The notes beneath the pieces are model-generated. The model was given only the letters and a program-made list of their open reading frames with translations. It ran no database searches and was not told the DNA's origin. A DNA stretch of 64,000 nucleotides from JACVRW01 sp963826165 (GTDB taxonomy: Bacteria; Actinomycetota; Thermoleophilia; Solirubrobacterales; Thermoleophilaceae): the NCBI GenBank assembly GCA_963826165.1, contig CAWGWC010000003.1:1-64000 (forward strand), written 5' to 3'. The position numbers were made by a program, and so were the translations under genes. This document shows positions 1 through 8,624 of this stretch, piece after piece. Numbering within the stretch: position 1 is the stretch's first letter; every line of letters begins with the position of its first letter.

Positions 1-3
1 CCC

Positions 4-1143
4 TCACTCGCAGATCCCCAGCACCGTCTTGACGCACCCCTGCAGCTGCCGCGCCTTGCGCTGGAACGCTCCCAGGGCCGGCTGGGCGGTCCACTGGCCG
101 TCCCTGAAGGCCTGCAGGCCCGAGTAGTTGAACACGCTGCCGCCCCGTCCGTAGGAGGAGGCCCAGGTGAACCAGTAGACGCGAGCGAGCCCGAGTGAGC
201 GACGCTGCTTGGCCAGCGTGTCGTAGGCGCGGGCGAGCTTGAAGGCCATGCTGCGCGGCGTCTCGTGGGCGAGGTACCGAATTCGGCGGGTCTTGCCCTT
301 GGAGGCGGGCCAGGAGATCTCGGTCAGGTAGATCGGCTTGCCGCCGTCGCCGCGGCGCTTGAGAGCCCGGCGAAACAGCTTCGTGGCCAGCACCGAGCGC
401 TTGACGGTCTGGGGGAAGATCTGCAGGGCGGCCACGTCGAAGTTGCCCTTGATGCCCCCGCGAGCGTACATCTCGTCCAGCTCCTCCCACGCCCTTTGGG
501 TGATGCCGGCCAGCACCACGCGGGCACCGGGGTCGCGGGACTTGACCGCCCTGTAGGACGCCTGGAGCAGCCGCCCGTACCCGCCCGGATGACCCCAGCG
601 GCTGTTCACCGGGGCGTTCCAGTACAGGCGCAGGTGCGGCTCGTTCCAGATCTGCCAGTCGCGCACCGGGCGCTTGGGCAGGTCGGGGTTGGCCGTCCAG
701 AACGTGCCCTTGGACCCGTAGCGGTCGACGAGCGCGCCCAGGTATCGCGCGAAGGTGGCGGGATCGCGAGGCGGGGACTTGAAGCGCGAGCGGTAGGCGC
801 GCGCCCATCTCGGAGCGTCGGTGACCACCGGCAGCAGGTCGATGCCCCGCAACGCGGAGCGCCGGACCAGCCCGTCGGTCTTCGAGAAGTCGATCGGCCG
901 GCCGCGCCTGGGCTGGGCGGTGATCCAGGTGAAGTCGGCGCGTACGGACTCCACCCCGGACGAGGCCATCAGGTCCCACTGGTAGTCCTGAGCGTCGTCG
1001 GCCACCGCCGTGAAGAACGGGGTCATGTGCACTCCGAAGAAGCCCTGAGGCACGCTGCGCGGCGCCGCCAGGGCGGCCGGGACGGCCACGAGCAGCGCGG
1101 CGAGCACGGCCAGGACAACTTTGTTGAGCATCTTCACGTCCAA
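4..1143 (-). CDS. Secreted glycoside hydrolase-like protein (clan GH-A TIM barrel)
   Basis: The 379-residue product starts with a signal peptide (hydrophobic core about residues 7-26, ending ALA) and is probably exported. The body looks like a clan GH-A (beta/alpha)8 glycosidase. IWNEP carries the expected acid/base Glu168, and IYLTEISWP carries a candidate nucleophile Glu275. The segment starting GFFGVHMTPFF resembles the first strand of GH39/GH5-like enzymes. The substrate cannot be read from sequence. Met5 is an alternative start that still leaves a complete signal peptide. It is divergent from aidB across 81 bases. Fold call good, family call moderate. Confidence 0.72.
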   Translation of the reverse strand: MDVKMLNKVVLAVLAALLVAVPAALAAPRSVPQGFFGVHMTPFFTAVADDAQDYQWDLMASSGVESVRADFTWITAQPRRGRPIDFSKTDGLVRRSALRGIDLLPVVTDAPRWARAYRSRFKSPPRDPATFARYLGALVDRYGSKGTFWTANPDLPKRPVRDWQIWNEPHLRLYWNAPVNSRWGHPGGYGRLLQASYRAVKSRDPGARVVLAGITQRAWEELDEMYARGGIKGNFDVAALQIFPQTVKRSVLATKLFRRALKRRGDGGKPIYLTEISWPASKGKTRRIRYLAHETPRSMAFKLARAYDTLAKQRRSLGLARVYWFTWASSYGRGGSVFNYSGLQAFRDGQWTAQPALGAFQRKARQLQGCVKTVLGICE

Positions 1144-1224
1144 GGGGAACCCGGGAGCATAGGGAGCGTTGCGGAGTCCCCCGGCCGCTCATGCCCGGCG
1201 CCCGATGAGGCAGACTTAGGGGTC

Positions 1225-2799
1225 ATGCTCACCTCCGGCGCCACGCACGAGGTAACCAACCAGGCCCCGCCCGTCGTCCCTTACAACGTGTTCGAGGCCG
1301 ACTTTCCTCTGCGCGAGGCACTCGAGCGCGAAGGCGGCGGCTGGGGCGTCGACCGCCTGCGCGACACCGGGCAGCTGGCCGGAACGCGTGAGGCGCTCGA
1401 GCACTCCGAGCGGGCGGAGCGCAACGAGCCGGTGCTGCGCACGCACAACCGGTACGGCAAGCGCATCGATGAGGTGGAGCTCGACCCGTCCTGGCACTGG
1501 TGCCTGCGGCAGGCGATCGAGCGGGAGATCCATTCGCTGCCGTGGAGGGATCCTCAGCCCGGGGCCCACGTGGTGCGGGCCGCCCTCATGTACACGTGGA
1601 GCCAGGTCAACGCCGGCGTGATGTGCCCGGTGTCGATGACCTATTCGGCGATTCCCGCTCTGCGTGCGGAGCCCGGGCTGGCCGCCGAGTGGGAGCCGCG
1701 CATCACGAAGCCCTCCTACGAGGACGGAGCCCTGGCCGGCATGGCCATGACCGAGAAGCAGGGCGGGTCCGACGTGCGCGCCAACACCACCCGCGCCGAG
1801 CCGGCCGGCGACGGCGACTGGGAGCTCACCGGCCACAAGTGGTTCTGCTCCTATCCCTCCTGCGACGTGTTCCTCACGCTTGCCCAGACCCCGGCCGGGC
1901 TGTCCTGCTTTCTGTTCGAGTCGAGCGATCCCGGCTTTCGCATCCAGCGCCTCAAGGACAAGCTGGGCACCCGGTCACTGCCCTCGAGCGAGGTCGAGTT
2001 CGAGCGGGTGCGAGCGCGCCTCGTGGGCGAGGAGGGCCGCGGCGTGCCGACCATCATCCGCATGGTCAACCACACACGGCTCGACTGCCTGATCGGGTCA
2101 GCGGCCTCCATGCGCTGGGGACTCGTGCAGGCCGTCCACCACACCCGCCATCGCTCCGCCTTCGGCAAGCTCCTGGCCGACCAGCCCCTGATGCAGAACG
2201 TGCTGGCCGACCTGGCCGTCGAGTCGGAGGCGGCCACCGCGGTGGCCCTGCGCGTGGCCCGGGCCTACGACGAGGACGACGGGCAGTTCCGGCGCATCGC
2301 CACGGCGGTGATGAAGCACTGGGTCTGCAAGCGGGCTCCGTGGCACGCCACCGAGGCGCTCGAGTGCCTCGGTGGCAACGGCTACGTGGAGGAGTCCGGG
2401 CTGCCGCGGCTGCTGCGTGACTCGCCCCTGAACTCGATCTGGGAGGGGTCGGGCAACGTCTCCGCCCTCGATGTGCTGCGTGCCCTGACCAGGGAGCCCG
2501 AGGCGCTGCCCGCGTTCATGGCCGAATGTGAGCTGGGGCGCGGCGCAGACCGCCGCCTCGACGCGCTGCTCGACCGGCTCGGCGCCCTCACCTCCGAGGA
2601 TCCCGAGTTCGAGGCACGCCGCGTGGTGTCAGAGCTGGCTCTCGCCCTCCAGGCGAGCCTGCTCGTGCGCACTGCGCCGCCCGCCGTGGCGGACGCATTC
2701 TGTGCCGGTCGCCTCCAGGACGGCGGCGGCCGCGTCTTCGGGACGCTGCCCGCCGGGGTGGACACGGCCGCGATCACAGAGCGGGCGCTCGCTGCCTGA
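1225..2799 (+). CDS. aidB: AidB-type acyl-CoA dehydrogenase
   Basis: This 524-residue FAD-dependent acyl-CoA dehydrogenase belongs to the AidB branch. It has the AidB N-terminus (THEVTNQAPPVVPYNVF), the MTEKQGGSDVR flavin-binding segment, GHKWFCSYPSCD, RLKDKLGTRS and the C-terminal LRDSPLNSIWEGSGN. In E. coli, AidB binds DNA and FAD and is part of the adaptive response to alkylation; its physiological substrate is unsettled. The reading frame is open for 320 codons upstream, but homology to E. coli AidB begins within a few residues of the ATG at 1225. The crotonase gene follows directly, suggesting a role in acyl-CoA metabolism. Confidence 0.88.
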   Translation: MLTSGATHEVTNQAPPVVPYNVFEADFPLREALEREGGGWGVDRLRDTGQLAGTREALEHSERAERNEPVLRTHNRYGKRIDEVELDPSWHWCLRQAIEREIHSLPWRDPQPGAHVVRAALMYTWSQVNAGVMCPVSMTYSAIPALRAEPGLAAEWEPRITKPSYEDGALAGMAMTEKQGGSDVRANTTRAEPAGDGDWELTGHKWFCSYPSCDVFLTLAQTPAGLSCFLFESSDPGFRIQRLKDKLGTRSLPSSEVEFERVRARLVGEEGRGVPTIIRMVNHTRLDCLIGSAASMRWGLVQAVHHTRHRSAFGKLLADQPLMQNVLADLAVESEAATAVALRVARAYDEDDGQFRRIATAVMKHWVCKRAPWHATEALECLGGNGYVEESGLPRLLRDSPLNSIWEGSGNVSALDVLRALTREPEALPAFMAECELGRGADRRLDALLDRLGALTSEDPEFEARRVVSELALALQASLLVRTAPPAVADAFCAGRLQDGGGRVFGTLPAGVDTAAITERALAA

Positions 2800-3616
2800 C
2801 GCGCTCTCCTACGAGGTCACGGGCCGCATCGCCCGGATCACGCTCGACCGCCCCGAGCGCGGCAACGGCATAACGATGGCGATGCCGGGAGAGCTGGCGG
2901 CCCGAGTGGAGGAGGCGAACCTCGATCCTGCCGTGCACGTGATCGCCCTGGCGGGCAACGGCAAGGGCTTCTGCGGCGGCTACGACCTGGTCGACTACGC
3001 GGAGAGCCGGCCTCCCAACCACGATCCCTCCGAACCGTGGGACCCGGTGACCGACTGGCAGATGATGAGCCGCAACCTGCGCGGCTTCATGAGCCTGTTC
3101 CACTCCGACAAGCCCGTCGTCTGCAAGGTGCACGGCTTCTGCGTCGCCGGTGGCACCGACATGGCGCTGTGCTCGGATCTGCTCGTGATCGCCGACGATG
3201 CCCGCATCGGCTACCCGCCCGCTCGCGTCTGGGGTGTTCCCACCTCCGCCCTGTGGGCCTTCCGGGTCGGCGACCAGCGGGCCAAGCGGCTGCTCTTCAC
3301 CGGCGACCTGATCGACGGCGCCACCGCGGCCGAGTGGGGCCTGGCCATCGAGGCCCACCCGGCGGGTCAGCTCGACGAGCGCTTCGAGGCCCTGATCGGG
3401 CGGATCGCGCTCACGCCGGTCAACCAGCTGGTGATGATGAAGCTCATGGTCAACCAGGCGCTGTACGCACAGGGGCTCCAGGCCACCCAGGCGCTCGGGG
3501 TGTTCTTCGACGGAATCGCCCGGCACACACCCGAGGGCTATGCCTTCCAGCAGCGCGCGCAGGAGTTCGGCTTCAAGGCGGCGGTGCGCGAGCGCGACGC
3601 GCCCTACGACGCGTGA
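2792..3616 (+). CDS. Enoyl-CoA hydratase/isomerase (crotonase) family protein
   Basis: A crotonase-fold protein of about 274 residues that would hydrate or isomerise acyl-CoA thioesters. Seen: the N-terminal strand VTGRIARITLDRPERGNG, the oxyanion-hole segment GKGFCGGYDL, and the second oxyanion motif GFCVAGGTDMALCSDLLVIAD. I cannot find the usual catalytic Glu near WGVPTSALWAF, so the exact reaction is open. Start is uncertain: no ATG, GTG or TTG lies near the homology start. The only near candidate is CTG at 2792, overlapping the aidB stop; an in-frame GTG lies roughly 30 codons upstream inside aidB. It is followed by the lipoprotein gene with a TGATG stop-start overlap. Confidence 0.8.
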   Translation: MPDALSYEVTGRIARITLDRPERGNGITMAMPGELAARVEEANLDPAVHVIALAGNGKGFCGGYDLVDYAESRPPNHDPSEPWDPVTDWQMMSRNLRGFMSLFHSDKPVVCKVHGFCVAGGTDMALCSDLLVIADDARIGYPPARVWGVPTSALWAFRVGDQRAKRLLFTGDLIDGATAAEWGLAIEAHPAGQLDERFEALIGRIALTPVNQLVMMKLMVNQALYAQGLQATQALGVFFDGIARHTPEGYAFQQRAQEFGFKAAVRERDAPYDA

Positions 3617-4269
3617 TGCGGATCCTCACGGCCCTGCTGTGCCTCGCCCTGCTGGCCGGCGGCTGTGGCGGGGACGACGACGAGTCGCCCGGGTCGGCGG
3701 CGAGCGGAGACGCCGCGGGCGAGCGGTCGCCGGGTGAAACGCCGGCGCCGGGCTCGACTCCGGACCCGGACCCGGCCCCGGCCCCGGGCGAGAGCGAGCC
3801 CGACGGTGGCGATCAGGCGCCGCCCCAGGACGACCCGCCGGCTTCGCCCGACGAGGACCCGCCGGACGCCTCCGAGCCGGCTCCCCGTAACCCCGGTTCT
3901 CGCGCCGGCGGGGACGCCCGGCGGGTGCGCGCCACGATCACCCGCTTCCTGGCCGCGCTGCGAGCCAAGGACGCTGCCGCCAGCTGCGCTGCCTTCACGC
4001 GCGAGGTGCGCAACCTGGCCGGAAGCACGCTGGGCGGCGACTGCCCCAGGGGCATGGAGTTCATTCTTCAGCTGATCGCCCCTGACGCGCGGGCCTTCGA
4101 GCGGGTGCGGATCAGATCGGTACGGGTCGACGGCGACCGCGCCCTCGCCCGCCTGCGCCTGCCACAGGAGCTGCGCACGTTGCCCCTGCTCGCGCTGATC
4201 GCTCCGCGCCAGCGCCTCACGCTCGAGCGCGAGCGCGGGAGCTGGCGGCTCGGGCTGCCGCTGCCCTGA
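3616..4269 (+). CDS. Predicted lipoprotein with Pro/Asp-rich linker
   Basis: The 217-residue product begins with a lipoprotein signal peptide (MRILTALLCLALLAGGC, lipobox LAGGC) and is expected to be lipid-anchored outside the membrane. A low-complexity Gly/Asp/Pro/Ser/Glu linker of about 85 residues follows. A C-terminal globular domain begins near VRATITRFLAALRAKD and contains two Cys (in AASCAAF and GGDCPRG) that could form a disulfide. It resembles the small domains of unknown function on many actinobacterial lipoproteins. The start overlaps the crotonase stop, so translation is probably coupled. Function unknown. Confidence 0.75.
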   Translation: MRILTALLCLALLAGGCGGDDDESPGSAASGDAAGERSPGETPAPGSTPDPDPAPAPGESEPDGGDQAPPQDDPPASPDEDPPDASEPAPRNPGSRAGGDARRVRATITRFLAALRAKDAAASCAAFTREVRNLAGSTLGGDCPRGMEFILQLIAPDARAFERVRIRSVRVDGDRALARLRLPQELRTLPLLALIAPRQRLTLERERGSWRLGLPLP

Positions 4270-4273
4270 GGTC

Positions 4274-5020
4274 CTAGGGCTCGGTCTCGCCGTCGAACAG
4301 GCCGAGCGGCGCCCCCTGAGGATCGGCCGCCACGGCCACGCCACCCACCGGCGTCTCCGTACGGGGCATGATCGTCGATCCCCCCAGCTCCTCGACGCGC
4401 CCGCAGGCCGCGGCTGCGTCCTCGACGCTGAAGCTCACCTGCCAAGTGGGCGTGACCCCCGGCACCGGCAGCTGCATGGCACCGCCCGTCAGCCAGCCCT
4501 CGGAGTTGCGGGCGTTGGCGTAACCGCCGCCCCCCTCGAGCTCCTCCCAGGTCCAGCCGAACAGCTCGGAGTACCAGTCCCTGGCGGCGGGCAGGTCCGA
4601 GCTCGAGAGCTGCTGCCACACCATCGTGCCCGTGTCGTTCACCAGCCCCGCGCCGAAGACCTCGCCCGGCTGCCACAGAGCGAAGGGGGCACCCTGCGGA
4701 TCACTGAGAGTGGCCGAGCGGCCCGCAGGTGACATGTCGTCCGTGCTCTCCACCGTGGCCCCGGCCTCGCGGGCGCGCTCGGCGGTCGCGTCCACGTCCT
4801 CGACCGAGACGTACGAAAGCCAGAGCGGCTCGCCCTCGCGCAACCCTGCCACCGCCGACCCGTCCTTCGAGAACTCGGTGTAGTTGCCCCGCGGGCCCCT
4901 CTGGTCCTGCGCCTCCCAGCCGAAGAGCTCACCGTAGAACGTCTTGGCGGTCTCGCGATCGGACACCCCGAGGTCGGCCCAGCAGAACGTGCCGGGCGCG
5001 TAGCGCTCGCGCCGTCCCAT
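4274..5020 (-). CDS. VOC family protein, two-domain (glyoxalase/dioxygenase-like), copy 1
   Basis: The 248-residue protein contains two vicinal-oxygen-chelate modules. The first starts at PGTFCWADLGVSDRETAKTF, the second at VWQQLSSSDLPAARDWYSEL. Each module ends with a DPQGA-type strand. The layout matches the family of the M. tuberculosis 27-kDa antigen Cfp30B; substrate unknown. Its ATG overlaps the TGA of the upstream paralogue by one base, so the two form an operon. It converges on the lipoprotein gene with only 4 bases between stops. Confidence 0.85.
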   Translation of the reverse strand: MGRRERYAPGTFCWADLGVSDRETAKTFYGELFGWEAQDQRGPRGNYTEFSKDGSAVAGLREGEPLWLSYVSVEDVDATAERAREAGATVESTDDMSPAGRSATLSDPQGAPFALWQPGEVFGAGLVNDTGTMVWQQLSSSDLPAARDWYSELFGWTWEELEGGGGYANARNSEGWLTGGAMQLPVPGVTPTWQVSFSVEDAAAACGRVEELGGSTIMPRTETPVGGVAVAADPQGAPLGLFDGETEP

Positions 5021-5802
5021 CAGTCGTCGAACCGGCCCGCGAACAGGGCGAAGACCGCTCCCTGAGGATCCTGGGCCACCACGATCTCGCCTCCCGGCAC
5101 CTCCGTGCGGGGCATGATCACGACGCCTCCCGCTTCGGCGATCGCGGCGGCGGCGGCGTCTAGGTCGTCAGCGCCGAAGTACACGAGCCAGTGGGCCGGC
5201 GCGGGTGAATCGTCGGGCAGCTGCATCATCCCGCCGTTGAGGGTCTCGCCCTGCCAGATGCCCCAGTAGGGCACGTCCTCGCCGGCGGGCGGCTCACCGG
5301 TGGCGGGCTCGATGCGCCAGCCGAACAGGTCGGAGTAGAACCGGCTGGCCCGCTCGGGATCGCGCGTGTTGAGCTGGTTGAGGGTGAGCGCGCCGTGGGC
5401 GTTGACGTGCTCCGCGCCGATGCTCTCGCCCGCCTGCCAGACGGCGAAGATCGCTCCGGTGGGATCCTGGATCACCGCCATGCGCCCCGCCTCCATCACG
5501 TCGAACGGGCCGGCCATCACGCTGGCCCCCAGCCCGGCGGCCTTGGCGGCCGCCGCGTCGGCGTCGTCGACCGTCACGTACGAGGTCCACGCGGGCGGCA
5601 TGCCCGGTGGCCCGGTGGACAGCCCGGCCACGGTGCGCCCGCCGAGGCTCGCCATCGTGTACGTGCCTCCCTCGGGAATCGGCTCGTCACGGCTCTCCCA
5701 GCCGAACAGCCCGCTGTAGAAGCTCGTGGCCGCCTCCTGGTCGGTGGTGCCGAGGTCAGCCCAGGAGAAGGTCCCGTGAGTGTGGTGCTCTCGCTCGCCC
5801 AT
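5020..5802 (-). CDS. VOC family protein, two-domain, copy 2
   Basis: The 260-residue product has the same double VOC architecture as its downstream neighbour. The N-terminal module begins HGTFSWADLGTTDQEAATSF and the second begins TLNQLNTRDPERASRFYSDL. Motifs such as SYVTVDDADA, MPRTEVPGGEI and DPQGAVFALF line up with copy 1, so the pair is a tandem duplication that has since diverged. The frame stays open upstream, but that extension is antisense shadow of the transporter gene. The ATG at 5802 matches where the VOC domain begins. Substrate unknown. Confidence 0.85.
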   Translation of the reverse strand: MGEREHHTHGTFSWADLGTTDQEAATSFYSGLFGWESRDEPIPEGGTYTMASLGGRTVAGLSTGPPGMPPAWTSYVTVDDADAAAAKAAGLGASVMAGPFDVMEAGRMAVIQDPTGAIFAVWQAGESIGAEHVNAHGALTLNQLNTRDPERASRFYSDLFGWRIEPATGEPPAGEDVPYWGIWQGETLNGGMMQLPDDSPAPAHWLVYFGADDLDAAAAAIAEAGGVVIMPRTEVPGGEIVVAQDPQGAVFALFAGRFDD

Positions 5803-5810
5803 GGCGGTAG

Positions 5811-6671
5811 CTATACCGCAGCGGGGGCGGGCTTGACCTTGTCCTTGTGCAGGGCGAGGTACACCAGCCCGGCGAGCATCACCCCGAAGGCGAGCAGCGC
5901 GAGGACGACCGAGAGGGCGTCCTCGTGGATGGTCTCGTCGAAGGCGAGCACGCCCAGCAGCACGCTCACGATCGGGTCGAAGGACATCTGCGTGGCCACC
6001 GCCGGAGCCAGCGCGCCGGTCTGGAGCGCGGCCATGCTCAGCATCATGCTGAGGTAGCCCACGACCACCAGGGCGTACAGCTGCCAGTGGACGAGCGGGC
6101 CGAACAGGCCGTCCTCGAACTGGTCGACGGCCGCCTTGGTGAGCGCGGCGCTGAGCGCGAACAGGATGCCGGCGGCTATCCCGAGCAGCGCGGCGCGCCG
6201 TGTGGCGTCCCGGCCGCGGGCCGCCACCACGAGTGCCGCGCAGGCCACGCCGCAGAGGACGAAGGAGATGATCCAGGCGCGGGCGGAGGCGTTGTTCACC
6301 CCGCCCTCGGGATCGGAGACCCACAGGAACGCCGCCAGGCCCACCGTCACGGCCACGGCCGCCACGAGATCGTTGCGGGAGGGCTTGCGGCCGCCCAGCC
6401 TTGCGTTCAGGGGCAGCGCGAACACCACCGCGGTGGCCAGCAGCGGCTGGACCACCACCAGGCGCCCGATGGCCAGCGCGCCCGCCTGGGCGGCGAACCC
6501 CAGGCCGGCGGCGGCGATGCCGGCCAGCCAGCGGGGCTTGCGGGCGAGCTCGAGCAGGAAGCCGGCCTTGGCCGCCTCCTCTTCGGAGGACTGGGACGCC
6601 ACCTGCGCCTGAAGGACGGTGCCGAGCGAGAACAGCAGCGCGGCGACTAGGGCCAGGACCACTTCCATCAC
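5811..6671 (-). CDS. EamA/DMT-superfamily membrane transporter
   Basis: The 286-residue integral membrane protein has about nine hydrophobic segments spread along its length, starting with VVLALVAALLFSLGTVLQAQ. The spacing and the internal two-fold pattern fit drug/metabolite transporters, with resemblance to the NIPA/DMT group. A short basic C-terminal tail (HKDKVKPAP) would lie in the cytoplasm. It lies 8 bases upstream of the VOC gene pair on the same strand and may be co-transcribed. The transported compound cannot be inferred. Confidence 0.78.
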   Translation of the reverse strand: MMEVVLALVAALLFSLGTVLQAQVASQSSEEEAAKAGFLLELARKPRWLAGIAAAGLGFAAQAGALAIGRLVVVQPLLATAVVFALPLNARLGGRKPSRNDLVAAVAVTVGLAAFLWVSDPEGGVNNASARAWIISFVLCGVACAALVVAARGRDATRRAALLGIAAGILFALSAALTKAAVDQFEDGLFGPLVHWQLYALVVVGYLSMMLSMAALQTGALAPAVATQMSFDPIVSVLLGVLAFDETIHEDALSVVLALLAFGVMLAGLVYLALHKDKVKPAPAAV

Positions 6672-6696
6672 GGCCGGACCCTACATATGAGCTCCG

Positions 6697-8070
6697 TCAG
6701 CCCTCCAGGCGTTCGGCGTCCACGTTCTCGGGCGGCCCGTCGACCAGCCGGTTGATCGCCCACAGCACGACGCCGACGGCCAGCAGGATGAGCGCGCGCA
6801 GCACCAGCGAGAAATCGTCGAGAGCGGTGTCCACCAGCAGCCACGCTGCCACCAGCGCACCCAGCATCGGGAAGATCGCAGGGCCCTGGAAGTGGTCGTG
6901 GTCTACCTGATTGCTGCGCAGCACGAGCGCAGCGACGTTGACCACCGTGAACACCGACAGGAGCAGGATCACCGTGGTGTCGGCGAGCGTGGCCAGGTCC
7001 CCGGTGCAGATCAGCGCGATCGCGATGGCGGTGGTGAGGATGATGGCCACGAACGGCGTGCGGCGCGAGGGCAGCGTGCGGGAGAAGACGCGGGCCACGA
7101 TCCCCTGGTCGGCCATTCCGTAGACGATGCGCGACGCCATGATCATGTTGATGAGCGCGCTGTTGGCCACCGCCATCAGCGCGATGAAGGCGAACAGCTT
7201 GGTCGAGATCCCGAGCGGACCCTGCTCCACCACCTCGAGCAGCGGCGCGTCGGATCCGGACAGGTCTGCGGTGGGCACCACGAGCGACGCGGTGAGGGTC
7301 ACCAGCAGGTAGATCACTCCGGCCACCGCCAGGCCCGTGAACAGCGCTCGTGGGAACGTGCGCGCCGGGTGCTTGGTCTCCTCCGCGACGTTCACGGAGT
7401 CCTCGAACCCGATCATCGCGTAGAAGGACAGCGCGGTGCCGGCCACGATCGCCGTGACCACGCTCTCCCCCTCCTTGAACTCGAAGTTGCGGGAGAAGTC
7501 GCCCGAGCCCTCGCCCAGGGCGGCCACGCCGATCACCACGATCAGGATCAGCCCGATGACCTCGATGGAGGTGAGCACCAGGTTGAGCCTCACCGACTCG
7601 GCTATGCCGCGCATGTTGATGGCGGCGACGAGCACGATGAAGATGATCGCGGCGAGCACGAGCGGGAGGTCGACGAACTCGCTGAGGTAGTCGCCGGCGA
7701 AGGCTCGCGACAGGGTGCTCGCCGAGGCGATGCCCGAGGACATGACCGCGAAGGCGACCATGAAGGTGAAGAACGGCATCCGAAACGCGCGCTGGGTGTA
7801 GAGAGCGGCGCCGGCGGCCTGCGGGTACTTCGACACGAGCTCGGCGTACGCGAAGGCGGTGAACAGAGCCAGCACGAAGGCCGACATGAAGGCGGTCCAG
7901 ATCGCACCGCCCGTCTCGGCCCCCACCTCGCCCACCAGCGCGTAGATCCCGGCGCCGAGGATGTCCCCGATCACGAAGACCGTGAGGAGGCCAGGGCCTA
8001 TCGCGCGCTTCAGGTTGGTCTCGGGCTCATCCGAGCCCTCAGCCCCGGCGCGCACCGCGCTTTCGTCCAT
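6697..8070 (-). CDS. APC-family amino-acid permease
   Basis: The 457-residue polytopic membrane protein has around 12 hydrophobic segments. It carries the APC signature near the N-terminus (GPGLLTVFVIGDILGAGIYA, the helix-1 substrate-binding bend) and GFEDSVNVAEETKHPARTFP, typical of the loop after helix 6. It probably imports an amino acid or amine by cation symport. ATG 8070 is chosen because the cytoplasmic N-terminus before helix 1 then has normal length; the open frame upstream has no homology. Specificity unknown. Confidence 0.85.
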   Translation of the reverse strand: MDESAVRAGAEGSDEPETNLKRAIGPGLLTVFVIGDILGAGIYALVGEVGAETGGAIWTAFMSAFVLALFTAFAYAELVSKYPQAAGAALYTQRAFRMPFFTFMVAFAVMSSGIASASTLSRAFAGDYLSEFVDLPLVLAAIIFIVLVAAINMRGIAESVRLNLVLTSIEVIGLILIVVIGVAALGEGSGDFSRNFEFKEGESVVTAIVAGTALSFYAMIGFEDSVNVAEETKHPARTFPRALFTGLAVAGVIYLLVTLTASLVVPTADLSGSDAPLLEVVEQGPLGISTKLFAFIALMAVANSALINMIMASRIVYGMADQGIVARVFSRTLPSRRTPFVAIILTTAIAIALICTGDLATLADTTVILLLSVFTVVNVAALVLRSNQVDHDHFQGPAIFPMLGALVAAWLLVDTALDDFSLVLRALILLAVGVVLWAINRLVDGPPENVDAERLEG

Positions 8071-8113
8071 GCGGACAGACCTGCCCGAGAACAGCGGGCG
8101 GGCAAACCTACGT

Positions 8114-8608
8114 CTACTCGGAGCCGACCCAGGTGATGCCGTACCGCTCGGACGCCGCAGCGTAGGCGTCGGGGCCCAACCGTCCGGCCGCGTCCGCGTC
8201 GGCAAGCTCGCGGAAGAAGCCCTCGAGACCCGCTGGAGCGGTCACGACGAGCACCCGCCCGGTCCGCGGCACCACGCGTCTCTGCGAGTGGGGCACGCCC
8301 CGAGGAGCGAACACGAGCCCGCCGGGACCCGTCCGTAACTCCTGCTCGCCGACCTGGAATACGTGCTCGCCCTCCAGCACGTAGAAGAGCTCGTCCTCGT
8401 GCTGGTGGACGTGCAGCGGCGTGTCGACCGGCTCGTTCTCCTCGAACAGTGCAAAGGCGCCGGCGGTGGTCTCGGCTGAGGCCTTGATCAGGACTTCGAC
8501 CTCGCCGAAGGCCAGGCGCTCACCCTCCTCTGCGGCTAGCCCGTAGACTGAATGTAGTGTGCCATATTCGATATAGTTAACTATACCGACCGTGTCGAGG
8601 AATATCAA
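8114..8608 (-). CDS. Cupin-domain protein, start uncertain
   Basis: A single-domain cupin of about 164 residues. The first cupin motif is PLHVHQHEDELFYVLEGE (His, His, Glu metal ligands) and the second is PRGVPHSQR. The fold binds a metal and serves in dioxygenases, isomerases or small-molecule sensing; the reaction is unknown. The start is a problem: no ATG, GTG or TTG lies in frame between the divergent operator and the start of homology. The nearest upstream starts (TTG 8608, TTG 8632, GTG 8656) lie beyond the operator and inside the divergent TetR gene. Probably controlled by that TetR. Confidence 0.72.
   Translation of the reverse strand: MIFLDTVGIVNYIEYGTLHSVYGLAAEEGERLAFGEVEVLIKASAETTAGAFALFEENEPVDTPLHVHQHEDELFYVLEGEHVFQVGEQELRTGPGGLVFAPRGVPHSQRRVVPRTGRVLVVTAPAGLEGFFRELADADAAGRLGPDAYAAASERYGITWVGSE
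8569..8588. promoter_or_regulatory. 20-bp near-perfect palindrome, candidate TetR operator
   Basis: Positions 8569-8588 read as a palindrome with 18 of 20 positions symmetrical. The central 14 bases (8572-8585, TATAGTTAACTATA) are perfectly symmetrical. It sits between the divergent cupin and TetR genes in an A+T-rich pocket unlike the surrounding 70% G+C sequence. Size and position are typical of TetR-family operators, so autoregulation plus control of the cupin gene is the simplest reading. Confidence 0.7.
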
Positions 8609-8624
8609 GAACCGCGCGTACGAG

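Noticed and set aside
265..1224. 320-codon N-terminal extension of the AidB reading frame
   Set aside because: It is antisense to the secreted glycosidase; AidB homology starts at the ATG at 1225.
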